DNA from: Spirochaetales bacterium
Lineage (GTDB): Bacteria; Spirochaetota; Spirochaetia; Treponematales; UBA12059
Assembly (NCBI GenBank): GCA_016926955.1
Contig: JAFGNN010000059.1
Coordinates: forward strand, 124,001-188,000
DNA: 64,000 nucleotides
Reading direction: 5' to 3'
This document shows, one piece after another, positions 28,421 to 37,391 of this stretch (positions within the stretch are counted from its first letter, which is position 1; each line of letters begins with the position of its first letter). The position numbers and the translations under genes are program-made. The notes below the pieces were generated by a model. That model was not told the DNA's origin, did not search any database, and was given only the letters and a program-made list of their open reading frames with translations.

Positions 28421-28969
28421 TCAAAAATACCGGCTTTCGGGATCAAAGCCCGGAAGGACCGAGTCCTTGCCCGAGATCGTCACGTCACGAAGCGGCCACC
28501 CGATGCCCAGGATCGGGTCATCCCAGCGTATGCCCGATTCGGACGGGCCGTGGTATTCGGCGCTGCATTTGTACAGCAGCTCGGACCCGTCCTCGAGCGC
28601 GACGAAGCCGTGCGCGAACCCGGCGGGGATCCAGAACTGAAGCCTGTTTTCCGCGGACAGCTCGATTCCCCGCCACGCGCCGAAGGTCGGGGAGCCCTGC
28701 CGTAGATCCACCGCGACATCCCAGACGCGACCGGCGACGACGCGCACGAGCTTCCCCTGCGCGTGGGGCGCCCGCTGGAAGTGGAGCCCCCGCAGAACGC
28801 CGCGGGCGGACATCGAATGGTTGTCCTGCACGAAAGGCCCGACGATGCCCGCCCGCGCGAACTCCGAGTCCTTGTACGTTTCCATGAAAAACCCGCGTTC
28901 GTCGGGAAACGCGCGGGGCTCGACGATGATGAGGCCATCGATCGAGTCGCGTCTGAACTCAAAGGGCAT
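28421..28969 (-). CDS. rfbC: dTDP-4-dehydrorhamnose 3,5-epimerase
   Basis: This is a 182-residue cupin-fold epimerase of the usual length. It has FPDERGFFMETY, the QDNHSMSARGVLRGLHFQ segment with the catalytic histidine, VAVDLRQGSPTFG and IPAGFAHGF. It performs the double epimerisation that precedes RfbD. A GGAGG ribosome-binding site lies about 10 nt upstream of ATG 28969. The first enzyme of the pathway, RfbA, is not in the window. Confidence 0.95.
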   Translation of the reverse strand: MPFEFRRDSIDGLIIVEPRAFPDERGFFMETYKDSEFARAGIVGPFVQDNHSMSARGVLRGLHFQRAPHAQGKLVRVVAGRVWDVAVDLRQGSPTFGAWRGIELSAENRLQFWIPAGFAHGFVALEDGSELLYKCSAEYHGPSESGIRWDDPILGIGWPLRDVTISGKDSVLPGFDPESRYF

Positions 28970-29023
28970 CTAGGCACGACCTCCAAAGGGTATTGACGGG
29001 CATCGCAGGGTCCAGGCCGGCCG

Positions 29024-30142
29024 TCAGCGCCGCCACACGACCCTGTTGACGTAATCCGTGTAGCTGGCGATTATCCGGACGATTTTCTCCGATACATCGG
29101 GCCGTCCGTACTCAGGAACGGTCGGTCCCGCGGCGCGCCTCGTCGCGAGCTGCCGGCGGGCCAGCCCGATGCCGGCCAGTATACGCTCCTTCGAGAATCC
29201 CGTCATGATCACCGCCGCTTCCTCCATGCCTTCGAGCCGCTCATGCGTCTCGCGGAGGTTGAGTGCCGGGAACCCCAGGATGGACGATTCCTCGGTGATC
29301 GTCCCGCTGTCGGACAGCACGCAATACGCGTCCTTCTGGAGCGCGACGTAATCGGTGAAGCCCAGCGGCTTCGTCTTCACGATGCGCCCGTCCGGGACCA
29401 GGCCGAATTCCGCGAGCCGTCGCTCGGTCCTCGGATGGACGGAGAAGACGACCGGATAGGGGTACTCGGCAAGCAGTCCCTCGAGCGCGTCGAAGAGCTT
29501 CCGCAACCTCGCCTCGTCGTCGACGTTTTCCTCGCGATGCGCGCTCAGCACGAAGTACCGGTCCTTTTCGAGGCCGAGCCGGGCCGTCGCGTCCGACTTT
29601 TCGATTTTTTCGGCGTAGTATCCGAGCACTTCGAACATGGGGCTGCCGATGGCGAACACGCGGTCCATCGGAAAGCCCTCGCGCAGCAGGTTCTGCTTGG
29701 CGATCCCGCTGTAGGCGAGGTTCACGTCGGACGCGTGGTCGACGATCTTCCGGTTGATCTCCTCGGGCACCCGCTGGTCGAAGCAGCGGTTCCCGGCTTC
29801 GTAGTGGAAGACGGGAATTTTCCGCCGCTTGGCGGGAATGACGCACAGCGCGCTGTTCGTGTCGCCGAGAATAAGGAGCGCGTCCGGCTTCTCCCGCTCG
29901 AACACGGCGTCGCTCTTGACGATGATGGCTCCCAGGGTCTCCGCCAGGTTCCCGCCGGCAACGTCCAGGTAATGCTCCGGGGGCGCGATACCGAGATCCT
30001 CGAAGAACACGTCCTTCAGCTCGCGGGAATGGTTCTGCCCCGTGTGCACCAGCACGCATTCCATCGTCTCGCGAAGCGCGGCGATCGTTCGCGACAGCCT
30101 GATGATTTCGGGACGGGTTCCGACCACGACCATGACTTTCAT
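29024..30142 (-). CDS. Non-hydrolysing UDP-HexNAc 2-epimerase (FnlC/WbvD-like)
   Basis: This is a 372-residue WecB-superfamily enzyme with VVGTRPEIIRL at the N-terminus, HTGQNHS, ILGDTNSAL, HYEAGNRCFD, PEEINR and the LSDSGTITEES motif. In WecB the corresponding segments are HTGQH and HVEAGLR. The variants here match the subgroup that epimerises UDP-6-deoxy-HexNAc (FnlC/WbjD/WbvD). It overlaps the next SDR gene by ATGA, and with that gene and the CapE/FnlA-like gene forms the set needed for UDP-L-QuiNAc or UDP-L-FucNAc. Confidence 0.85.
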   Translation of the reverse strand: MKVMVVVGTRPEIIRLSRTIAALRETMECVLVHTGQNHSRELKDVFFEDLGIAPPEHYLDVAGGNLAETLGAIIVKSDAVFEREKPDALLILGDTNSALCVIPAKRRKIPVFHYEAGNRCFDQRVPEEINRKIVDHASDVNLAYSGIAKQNLLREGFPMDRVFAIGSPMFEVLGYYAEKIEKSDATARLGLEKDRYFVLSAHREENVDDEARLRKLFDALEGLLAEYPYPVVFSVHPRTERRLAEFGLVPDGRIVKTKPLGFTDYVALQKDAYCVLSDSGTITEESSILGFPALNLRETHERLEGMEEAAVIMTGFSKERILAGIGLARRQLATRRAAGPTVPEYGRPDVSEKIVRIIASYTDYVNRVVWRR

Positions 30143-31011
30143 GCGGCGTCTCCGTGCGTTCCGTACAGGTCTCCGCGGGCATCCATCCAGCGCCGCAACT
30201 CGGCCAGCTGGACTTCGTAGGACTCGGGCGTCATTCCCGCGATCCCGGGGTCGAAGGCCAGGCGCCGGTCGATCCTCGGCTCGGCTGACGGAATGACGCG
30301 CGCGCCCGTTCCGAACTCGCTCCGGATGGCGGAAAGGAGCGCGTATTTGGAGATTCCGCCGTCCACGGCGTAGTGGATCAAGCCCGACAGGTCTCGGCGC
30401 TCCATGATGACGAAGCGAAGGAACTTCGCGAGCTCGAGGGTCGTGACGCCCGACCAGAGGGCGTTCACGTAGCCGGGCACCTGGCCGCGTTGGCGCGTGT
30501 ACCAGCCGAAGAGCCCCGTGTCGCCGGGACGGAGCGCGGGCCCTATTATCGAGGTGCGGACGCTCAGCGCCGGCGCTTCGCGCACTTCGCCCAGGATTTT
30601 CGTCCTGCCGTAGAAGTCCTCCGCGTCGCAGGCGTCCCGGATGCCGTACGGCCCGTCACGTCCGCTGAACACGCAATCGCTGCTCAGGTGGATCAGCCGG
30701 CAGCCGCAGGCGACGCAGGCTTTGGCGAGAAGACGCGGCAGGTAGGCGTTGATCCAGACCGCCTCGTCCTTCCGTTCCTCGGAGGCTTTCACGAGCACGC
30801 CGACGCAGTTGACCAGCGCGCCCGGCCGGGTTTCGTCCAGCAGGCGGTCCAGAGCTCCGGGAGCCGACAGGTCGCAGAGCAGGGTCCGATCGGAAACCTT
30901 CGTTCTCGGGCCCACCTCGAGTACGTCGACTTCCGCCGTCTCCTCCAGGTAACGGGCTATCATGTGCCCGGCCATACCCGACGATCCGAGCACCATCACC
31001 GTCTCGCGCAT
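30139..31011 (-). CDS. RmlD-like 4-reductase for an L-6-deoxy-HexNAc (WbvR/FnlB-like)
   Basis: This is a 290-residue SDR with GSSGMAGHM in the nucleotide-binding loop, NCVGVLV, LSSDCVFSG and YGRTKILGE (YxxxK). It lacks the C-terminal cupin domain of CapF/FnlB-type reductases and is RmlD-sized. This is the arrangement of WbvR-type enzymes that give L-rhamnosamine, then L-QuiNAc after 2-epimerisation. The assignment is from domain content and gene order, not proven. The ATG at 31011 shares one base with the upstream stop (TGATG). Confidence 0.8.
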   Translation of the reverse strand: MRETVMVLGSSGMAGHMIARYLEETAEVDVLEVGPRTKVSDRTLLCDLSAPGALDRLLDETRPGALVNCVGVLVKASEERKDEAVWINAYLPRLLAKACVACGCRLIHLSSDCVFSGRDGPYGIRDACDAEDFYGRTKILGEVREAPALSVRTSIIGPALRPGDTGLFGWYTRQRGQVPGYVNALWSGVTTLELAKFLRFVIMERRDLSGLIHYAVDGGISKYALLSAIRSEFGTGARVIPSAEPRIDRRLAFDPGIAGMTPESYEVQLAELRRWMDARGDLYGTHGDAA

Positions 31012-32015
31012 CAGGCCGGCTCCTCGAGGGTCTCCAGTCGGCGTAGCAGGGCCGCGAGTTCGGCGACGCCGAGCCGTCGCGTGCCGTCCGAGGTGTACTC
31101 ACCGGCCGCGTCGATGCTCGAATCGCCCTCGGTGAAATACTTGCCGTAGTTGAGGTCTCGATCGTCGGGCCTGACGACGTAATGGGCGCCGAGGTCTTCG
31201 GCACGAGCCATCTCCTCCCTGGTCACCAACGTCTCGTATCGCTTCTCGCCGTGCCTGGTGCCGATGACCTTCTTGTCTACCCTCTTCCCGACCACTTCCA
31301 TAACGGCGTCGGCGAGGGTATCGATCGTCGCGGCGGGCGACTTCTGCACGAACAGGTCGCCGGGGCTTCCGCGCTCGAACGCGTACAGCACCAGGCCCAC
31401 CGCCTCGTCAAGGGTCATGAGGAAGCGGGTCATGGCCGGGTCGGTCATCGTGACCGGTCCGCCGCGGGCCACCTGGTTCGCAAAGAGGGGAATGACGGAA
31501 CCCCTCGACGCCATGACGTTCCCGTAGCGGGTCACGCAGAACACCGGCCCCTTCGACGGGTCGACGGACCGGCTGCGCGCGATCACGTTCTTCTCCATCA
31601 GCGCCTTGCTCATGCCCATGGCGTTGACCGGATATGCAGCCTTGTCCGTGCTGAGGAAGACCGCCTTCTTCACCCCGCTCGCGATGCAGGCGCTCATCAC
31701 GTTGTCGCTGCCGACCACGTTGGTCCGGACGGCTTCCATCGGGAAGAACTCGCAGGACGGCACCTGCTTCAGGGCGGCGGCGTGGAACACGTAGTCGACG
31801 CCCCGGAAGGCGTCCATGATGCCGCCCAGGTCACGGACGTCTCCGATGTAAAATTTCAACCTGGCGCTGTCGTAGCGCCTGCGCATGTCGTCCTGTTTTT
31901 TTTCGTCGCGTGACAGTATCCGTATTTCGGAGGCGCCGGACCCGAGAAGGTTCTTCAGGACCGCGTTGCCGAAAGAGCCGGTGCCGCCCGTTATCAAGAT
32001 CGTTCTTCCTTCCAC
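31011..32015 (-). CDS. Inverting UDP-GlcNAc 4,6-dehydratase/5-epimerase (CapE/FnlA/WbvB-like)
   Basis: This is a 334-residue soluble Polysacc_synt_2-type SDR. Its motifs are TGGTGSFGNAV, LSRDEKKQDDMR, AALKQVPSCEFFP, the catalytic STDKAAYPVNAMGMSK (an M-x3-K motif replacing Y-x3-K) and RYGNVMASRGSV. The family removes water from UDP-GlcNAc and inverts C5, giving L-sugars. The GTG start at 32015 has an AGGAG ribosome-binding site 9 nt away. It is the first gene of the L-deoxyamino-sugar trio. Confidence 0.9.
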   Translation of the reverse strand: MEGRTILITGGTGSFGNAVLKNLLGSGASEIRILSRDEKKQDDMRRRYDSARLKFYIGDVRDLGGIMDAFRGVDYVFHAAALKQVPSCEFFPMEAVRTNVVGSDNVMSACIASGVKKAVFLSTDKAAYPVNAMGMSKALMEKNVIARSRSVDPSKGPVFCVTRYGNVMASRGSVIPLFANQVARGGPVTMTDPAMTRFLMTLDEAVGLVLYAFERGSPGDLFVQKSPAATIDTLADAVMEVVGKRVDKKVIGTRHGEKRYETLVTREEMARAEDLGAHYVVRPDDRDLNYGKYFTEGDSSIDAAGEYTSDGTRRLGVAELAALLRRLETLEEPA

Positions 32016-32066
32016 CTGAATCAGCTCCTCTCGGTTTTTCCGGCCGGATGCGGTGTCTTCGGGCGA

Positions 32067-33257
32067 TCACATCCTGCCGTCCAGGAACCGGCCGGTTTCC
32101 TTGTGCCTGAATTCCGGGAGCGTCTCGTTGAAAAGGTCAATGAGTTCTCCTCTCGTCCAGGTTCCGCGCTCGCGCATGTCGCGTATCGACCTTTCGAATT
32201 TCGCGAGTCTCGCCTCGTCGAAATCCCGTCCGAGCTTCACGACGCCGATCGCTTCGAAGCGAGTCAGGTCGACGGTCTCGCGCCCGGTGTGGAATTCCTC
32301 CAGGTCCTTCTCTCCCGTCGTATCGCTCTCGAAAAAATACACAGGCCAGCGTCCGCGGGCCCTCAGCTCGCCGACCCGCGATCGCGCCTCGTCCTCGGTC
32401 CCGCACTCGTGCGGCTCGTAACCCCGTCCGCGAAGGTAGCGCGTCGCGAGTTCGGAAAACGTCAGCGGAACCGCTTCGCCCTCGAGCCTCGGGAAGAAGA
32501 CGTCCCGGTTCTCGCCGAGGAGGCAGGACAACAGGCAGAGCTCGCCCGCTTCGGATTCGGTGATGAAATGGCGGCGCACGTCCCGGGGGGCAGAGATCGG
32601 CTGGTCCTTCTCGAGGCGGCGCCCGAAGCCGTGGAGCAGGCTGCCGTCCGAAAAGGCGACGTTGGCGAAGCGCGCGGTCGAGAAGGGCAGCTCCTCGCTG
32701 CGCCGGGCCAGGAAGAGCTCCATGATCCGTTTCGAGGCGCCCATCATGTTGACCGGATCGGCGGCCTTGTCGGTCGACACGCAGAAGTACTTTCGCGCCC
32801 CGCGCGATCGGGCGCGGCGCATGGCGCCGTCGGTGTTCAGGACGTTGACCTCGATCATCCGCATCAGGGTGTACGGATCCTTCTCGCTGCGGACGTGCTT
32901 GAGGGCGGAAAGGTTCAGCACGTAGTCGTAGCCGGGGCCGTTCTCCATGAAGGCGTCGAAAAGGTCGCTGCCCGAGTCGATCGCGAAGGTGGCGAATTCG
33001 CCCGAAATGTACCCGAGACCGCTCCGCAGGTCCCGGACCAGCTCCACGAGGTTGTTCTCGGCGATGTCTACCACGTGCAGCAGCGCCGGATTGCGCTTGA
33101 ACAGCTCGCGCGTCACCGCGCGGCCGATCGAGCCGGCGCCCCCGATGACGAGAAAGCGCGCGCCCGCTACGAGGTCGGCTGCTTCCCGCTCGAAGCGCGC
33201 CAGGTCGGCGGCGAACAAGGGGCCCGGGCGCCCCAGCAATTCCAGGACCTTATCCAT
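32067..33257 (-). CDS. Soluble retaining-type UDP-HexNAc 4,6-dehydratase (PglF/WbpM-like)
   Basis: This is a 396-residue protein. The core (about residues 25-300) is Polysacc_synt_2-like, with IGGAGSIGRAV, NLSALKHVRSEKDP, the catalytic STDKAADPVNMMGASKR and RFANVAFSDGSLL. The membrane domain of WbpM/PglF is missing, and a C-terminal extension of about 90 residues is unassigned. It probably makes UDP-4-keto-6-deoxy-D-GlcNAc for the adjacent epimerase/reductase. The ATG at 33257 overlaps the preceding stop by 8 nt. Confidence 0.8.
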   Translation of the reverse strand: MDKVLELLGRPGPLFAADLARFEREAADLVAGARFLVIGGAGSIGRAVTRELFKRNPALLHVVDIAENNLVELVRDLRSGLGYISGEFATFAIDSGSDLFDAFMENGPGYDYVLNLSALKHVRSEKDPYTLMRMIEVNVLNTDGAMRRARSRGARKYFCVSTDKAADPVNMMGASKRIMELFLARRSEELPFSTARFANVAFSDGSLLHGFGRRLEKDQPISAPRDVRRHFITESEAGELCLLSCLLGENRDVFFPRLEGEAVPLTFSELATRYLRGRGYEPHECGTEDEARSRVGELRARGRWPVYFFESDTTGEKDLEEFHTGRETVDLTRFEAIGVVKLGRDFDEARLAKFERSIRDMRERGTWTRGELIDLFNETLPEFRHKETGRFLDGRM

Positions 33258-33960
33258 CGTTTCGAAGCTCCGCCGATCCGGCCGTGCGCGCGTCGAGATG
33301 GGGCGCCAGAGCCGCCGGCGCCTGCGGCAGCCCGCGGTACGGCGGAAGTCCCGCCAGCGCCCCGGGGAAGAGGACGCGGACCGCGGTCCGGAACAGGATA
33401 GAGAAATAAAGGCCGACGGACCTGTTCTCCGCATGCCATTTCTCGAGTTCGCCCTTGTACGGCGCCACGACCAGGTCATGGTTGCGCGTCCTGTCGCCGG
33501 GCATGCGGTCGAGGACGGCCTCCTCGTCGCGAAACACGAGCGAAGCCAGGCCCGTCACGCCGGGTCGTTGGCGAAGCACCGCCGCCCGAGCCTCGGCGGC
33601 GTAGGCGAGCAGATGCTCCGCGACCAGGGGCCGCGGGCCGACCAGGCTCATCTGCCCCAGGAGCACGTTGGCCAGCTGGGGCAGCTCGTTGATCTTGGTC
33701 TTCCGGAGCGCGCGCCCCAGCGGAAGCACCCGGGGGTCGTCCTTCTGCGTCACGAAGGCGCCCGGCATGGAAGGACTGTCCTGCAGCATGGTGGCGAATT
33801 TCAGGATGCGGAATTCCTTGCCGTGCCGGCCGACGCGCCGCTGCAGGTAGAAGACGCGGTGCTCGCCGGAGAGCTTCAGCGCGATCATCACCGGAACCAT
33901 GAGGGGGAACAGGACGATCATTCCCGCGAGCGAAAGCAGGATGTCGAAAATCCGCGTCAC
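33250..33960 (-). CDS. Initiating sugar transferase, PglC/WcaJ-type monotopic phosphoglycosyltransferase
   Basis: This is a 236-residue protein with one N-terminal hydrophobic re-entrant helix (residues about 5-27). The conserved core follows: RILKFATML (normally KFRTM), the KTKINELPQLANVLLGQMSLVGPRP stretch (residues near 88-112) and RPGVTGLAS. These enzymes move a sugar-1-phosphate from UDP onto undecaprenyl phosphate. The adjacent dehydratase and epimerase suggest a D-QuiNAc or D-FucNAc donor. The GTG start overlaps the preceding stop by GTGA. Confidence 0.92.
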   Translation of the reverse strand: MTRIFDILLSLAGMIVLFPLMVPVMIALKLSGEHRVFYLQRRVGRHGKEFRILKFATMLQDSPSMPGAFVTQKDDPRVLPLGRALRKTKINELPQLANVLLGQMSLVGPRPLVAEHLLAYAAEARAAVLRQRPGVTGLASLVFRDEEAVLDRMPGDRTRNHDLVVAPYKGELEKWHAENRSVGLYFSILFRTAVRVLFPGALAGLPPYRGLPQAPAALAPHLDARTAGSAELRNDG

Positions 33961-34925
33961 TTTGCGCCCCCTCCGCCGGATTCCAGGAACCGGCGCGCGG
34001 TCCGGTCCAGTTCGGCTTCGAGTCCGTCCGGCGGCCGCCAGCCCAGGACCGCGAAGGTCGCGGAGCCGTCCACGCGGAGATCATCCAGAAGCCTGGACAC
34101 CTGGCCGGACCTTCCCAGGAGGCGCCCCGCGGCGCGCAACAGGGCCGGAGGCGCGGCGAAGAGCCGGGCGGGGCGCCCCAGCGCGCGTCCGAGGGCCCGG
34201 ATCAGCTCCGCGGTCGAGTGATCCGCTCCGTCGCAGGCCAGGAAGACCCGGTCCGCTGCGGCGGGGTGCTCGAGGCAGCGCGCGATAAGGTCGACCAGGT
34301 TGCCGAGGCCCATCATGCTCCGCGCGTTCCGCACGGACGCGAAGGGCAACGGGATTCCCTTCGCCACCAGGCGCATCAGGGCCAGGAAATTGCCTTTCAC
34401 CCCCGGACCGTACACCAGCGCAGGCCTGACGACCACGAGCTCCATCCCGCTCTCGGCGGCTATCGAACGCAGCCCGATTTCCGCCTCATGCTTCGACATC
34501 GCGTAGGGATCGGCCGGACGCGGCGCGTCCTCCAGCCGGAAGCGCTCGCCGCCGCGCGTCGACTCGCCGTTTACCTTTATCGAGCTAATGAAGACGAAGC
34601 GCTTGACGCCGGCAAGCGCGGCCTGCCGCGCGAGGTTCAGGGTCCCTTCGACGTTGACCCGCCGGAATTCCCGGAGCGGATCCTTCGCCGTGTCGCGCAT
34701 GACGTGGACGCGCGAGGCCAGGTGCGCGACGCGATCGACGCCCGCAAGCGCCTCGTCCCAATCCGTCCCCGGTCCGATGTCGCCGATTACGGCCGGAACG
34801 ACACTGTCCGGGCGCGCATAATCCGTCGAGCGCGCGGCGGCGCGGACCGGCACGCGCGCGTCGGCCAGACGCTTGATCAACGCGGTCCCGATGAACCCGT
34901 TCGCGCCCGTCACCAGCGTGCTCAT
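33957..34925 (-). CDS. NAD-dependent epimerase/reductase (WbpV/WbpK-like)
   Basis: This is a 322-residue SDR with VTGANGFIGTAL at the N-terminus, AHLASRVHVM, the SSIKVNGE catalytic segment and YAMSKHEAE (YxxxK), followed by RPALVYGPGVKGNF. These segments are characteristic of WbpV/WbpK-type reductases that finish UDP-D-QuiNAc or UDP-D-FucNAc. Lying directly before a PglC-like initiating transferase, it most likely supplies that enzyme's donor. C4 stereochemistry cannot be decided from the sequence. Confidence 0.8.
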   Translation of the reverse strand: MSTLVTGANGFIGTALIKRLADARVPVRAAARSTDYARPDSVVPAVIGDIGPGTDWDEALAGVDRVAHLASRVHVMRDTAKDPLREFRRVNVEGTLNLARQAALAGVKRFVFISSIKVNGESTRGGERFRLEDAPRPADPYAMSKHEAEIGLRSIAAESGMELVVVRPALVYGPGVKGNFLALMRLVAKGIPLPFASVRNARSMMGLGNLVDLIARCLEHPAAADRVFLACDGADHSTAELIRALGRALGRPARLFAAPPALLRAAGRLLGRSGQVSRLLDDLRVDGSATFAVLGWRPPDGLEAELDRTARRFLESGGGGAK

Positions 34926-36169
34926 GCGTTCGTCCCGTCCCCGGGGCTTCCCGTGATCGCGCGCCGGATCAGCTCCAGCGCCGCCTCGCGCCGGAACGAG
35001 CCGCGGGCCAGGCCCAGCATGCGCTCCCGTATCCCGGCCTTCCGCTCTTCGGAATAAGCGCAGATCCGCCCGATCGCGGCGACGACCGAAGGAAGGGAGT
35101 CCGGCTCCGCCGCCTCGCCCAGATCGTGCGCTTCCACCATGCGTTTCGATTCGCCGCCGGCGACGCAGAGGATGGGCCGGCCTGCGTGCAAATAGGCCTG
35201 GAACTTCGACGGCAGGGTCAGCTCGACCGAGGTGTCGCTCTTGAGCGGAAGGACGCAGGCATCCGCGCTCCGGAGCAGGGCGAGGACCCGGGTTTGCGGA
35301 ATCCGGTCATGGAAGACGACGCGGGCAGCGTCAAGGTTCCGCGCCCGCTGCTTGAGGCCTTCGAGGCTCCTGCCATTGCCGACGATGTGCAGGGTGACGT
35401 CCGCGCCCTCCGGTCCGGGCCGGCCGAAGGCGTCCACGAGTATCTCGAGGTTCTGCTGGGTGCCGACGTTTCCGGCGAACACAAAGTTCGTACTGGCGCG
35501 GTCCAGCTCGAACGGCATTTCGCCCGACTCGAAAAGCTCCGCGGGCGCCCAGTGGGGGACGAAAAGCGGGCGCCCCGATCGCGGCCTGTAGGCGCCTATC
35601 CTCTCGACGAAGCCGGGGCTGCCGACCAGGACCGCGTCGCAGCTCCGGTAGATTGCGGACGCGAACGCGTCCAGGAGCGCCGCGAGCCAGCGGGTCCGCC
35701 GGAAGCCGAAGGAGAAGACGGTGTCCGGCCAGATGTCCAGGGTCCAGATCGAGGTCCGCTTTCCGTAGAGCCGCTTCGCGATGAACAAGGGCAGGGCTTC
35801 GGTCAACGTACCGACATGGTAGACGAACACGGCGTCGTACGCGGGCGCGGCCACGAGGGCGAAAAGGCTCGAAAGAACCATGAAGGAAAGGTAGTTGGCG
35901 ACCTTTCGGGGCACGCTGTCGCGGTAACCCGTCACCGTCAGGAATCGAAACACGCGGATGCCGTCCATCCGGGTTATGCGGAAGAACGGATTGGCTTCGC
36001 CTTCGTAAATTTCGCCTTCGGGATACGCCGGATTCTGTGTCAGCACGTCCACCCGGCAACCGGCGGAGCGGAGCGCGGGCGGAATCTCGTTTCCGAGGAA
36101 CGACTCCGGGAAGAAGTGGTCCGAAATGAACAGGACCCTCGGCGCGCCGGAAACTGGTGTCGATCGCAT
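34922..36169 (-). CDS. WbuB-like family 4 glycosyltransferase
   Basis: This is a 415-residue GT-B protein beginning RVLFISDHFFPE. Other landmarks are DVLTQNPAYPEGEIYEG, WTLDIWPDTVFSFG and VFAGNVGTQQNLE, and a late KFQAYLHAGRPIL donor-site region. This pattern is that of WbuB, which transfers L-FucNAc in E. coli O26. The L-QuiNAc/L-FucNAc trio a few genes downstream supports the same kind of donor here. ATG 36169 lies 5 nt after the upstream stop; an earlier in-frame ATG at 36199 overlaps that gene and has no ribosome-binding site. Confidence 0.85.
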   Translation of the reverse strand: MRSTPVSGAPRVLFISDHFFPESFLGNEIPPALRSAGCRVDVLTQNPAYPEGEIYEGEANPFFRITRMDGIRVFRFLTVTGYRDSVPRKVANYLSFMVLSSLFALVAAPAYDAVFVYHVGTLTEALPLFIAKRLYGKRTSIWTLDIWPDTVFSFGFRRTRWLAALLDAFASAIYRSCDAVLVGSPGFVERIGAYRPRSGRPLFVPHWAPAELFESGEMPFELDRASTNFVFAGNVGTQQNLEILVDAFGRPGPEGADVTLHIVGNGRSLEGLKQRARNLDAARVVFHDRIPQTRVLALLRSADACVLPLKSDTSVELTLPSKFQAYLHAGRPILCVAGGESKRMVEAHDLGEAAEPDSLPSVVAAIGRICAYSEERKAGIRERMLGLARGSFRREAALELIRRAITGSPGDGTNA

Positions 36170-36173
36170 GCCT

Positions 36174-37391
36174 TCAAGCCCCCCCGCCGGAGGCGGCATC
36201 GAACAGCGCGACAGACTGTTCGCGACAGCGGACCGGATTTGCGAACGACTCGGCGAGCGCGCGGGCCCGCGTCCGCGCTTCCGATCTCCGTCCGGCGTCC
36301 AGCGAGGCGTAGGCGACGATGCTCTCGGCGAAGGCCTCGGGCCGGGACAGCGGAAGCGCCCGGCACGCGAAGCCCGGCGAATCGGGCCAGGGCGTCCGAT
36401 CGCTGATCAGGACCGGGGTTCCGGCCATCAGCGACTCCCGGATCACGTAGCCGAAATTCTCGCCTTTGGTGGGGAGGAAGAGGAGATCGCTCCGGGCCAA
36501 AAGGCCCGGCACCGCGGACGGGTCGACGTGACCCCGGACGAGCGTCCTGACGTTCGGAGGCAGCTGCCTCATCAAGCGCTCGCAGCGTTTCCAGTAGGCG
36601 CGGTTCTCCACGCCGCCCGCCACCTCGAAGTCGACGTCCAGTTCGAGGCCGGCCAGGACCTTGAGCGCGAACTCGAGATTCTTGACGGGCGCCAGCCTCG
36701 ACAGGAAGATCACCTTGAGCCGCTCCCCGACCCGCGTCCGCGATGCCGCGTCGAAGGGCCGGTCGGAGGCCGGATCGGGCACTTCCATGGCGGTGATTAT
36801 CCGCTTGCCGGATCGGGGCAGGTTCAGGGCGATCTGTTCGGCCTCGAGCGGACCCGTCGCCTGCCAGGTCACGTCCCGGTACAGGCCCGATAGATCCGCC
36901 GCCCACGCCAGGACGCGCTTCCGCCTTCGCTTGCGTTCGAGCGCGCCCGGCGAGAATTCTCCCCGCGGCGCGATCACCACGGGCCGCCGGTCCTTCAGCG
37001 CCCGGCGCAGGATCATGGGCGCCAGGCTGAAAAGCGGGCTGAAGAAGCTGTTGAGGTAGATGATGGAATGCGCGGCATCCGCCATTACCGCCTTCAGTTC
37101 CGAAAGAGCCCCGAACCCGGATTTCATATAGCGGACCTGGCCATGGCTCCCCTGGATCCAGCTTCCAGCGGGTACGCCGCGGTACGGCCGGCGCTCGCCG
37201 AGGTCGCGGTCCGAGGCGAGCACCCGGAAGTCGTACCGGTCCGAAAGCTCCCGGACCAGGTTGATGAGCGCCTTGAGCTGGCCGCCCGCCTTGCGGCCGG
37301 GTTCGTAGTACTTCGCGATGACGAGTATGGTCTGTTTCTCCGCCCGACCGCCGACGCGGCGGTCCGAGCTTGCGATCTGCCGCTCCTTCAT
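36174..37391 (-). CDS. Family 4 glycosyltransferase
   Basis: This is a 405-residue GT-B enzyme with the features of exopolysaccharide GT4 members: YYEPGRKAGGQLKA near residue 30, APRGEFSPGAL in the middle, FLSRLAPVKN (interdomain), and a C-terminal PTKGENFGYVIRESLMAGTPVL donor-binding segment (E-X7-E type). Sugar specificity is unknown. Overlaps of ATGA at its start and the close spacing at its end place it in the main operon. Confidence 0.9.
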   Translation of the reverse strand: MKERQIASSDRRVGGRAEKQTILVIAKYYEPGRKAGGQLKALINLVRELSDRYDFRVLASDRDLGERRPYRGVPAGSWIQGSHGQVRYMKSGFGALSELKAVMADAAHSIIYLNSFFSPLFSLAPMILRRALKDRRPVVIAPRGEFSPGALERKRRRKRVLAWAADLSGLYRDVTWQATGPLEAEQIALNLPRSGKRIITAMEVPDPASDRPFDAASRTRVGERLKVIFLSRLAPVKNLEFALKVLAGLELDVDFEVAGGVENRAYWKRCERLMRQLPPNVRTLVRGHVDPSAVPGLLARSDLLFLPTKGENFGYVIRESLMAGTPVLISDRTPWPDSPGFACRALPLSRPEAFAESIVAYASLDAGRRSEARTRARALAESFANPVRCREQSVALFDAASGGGA

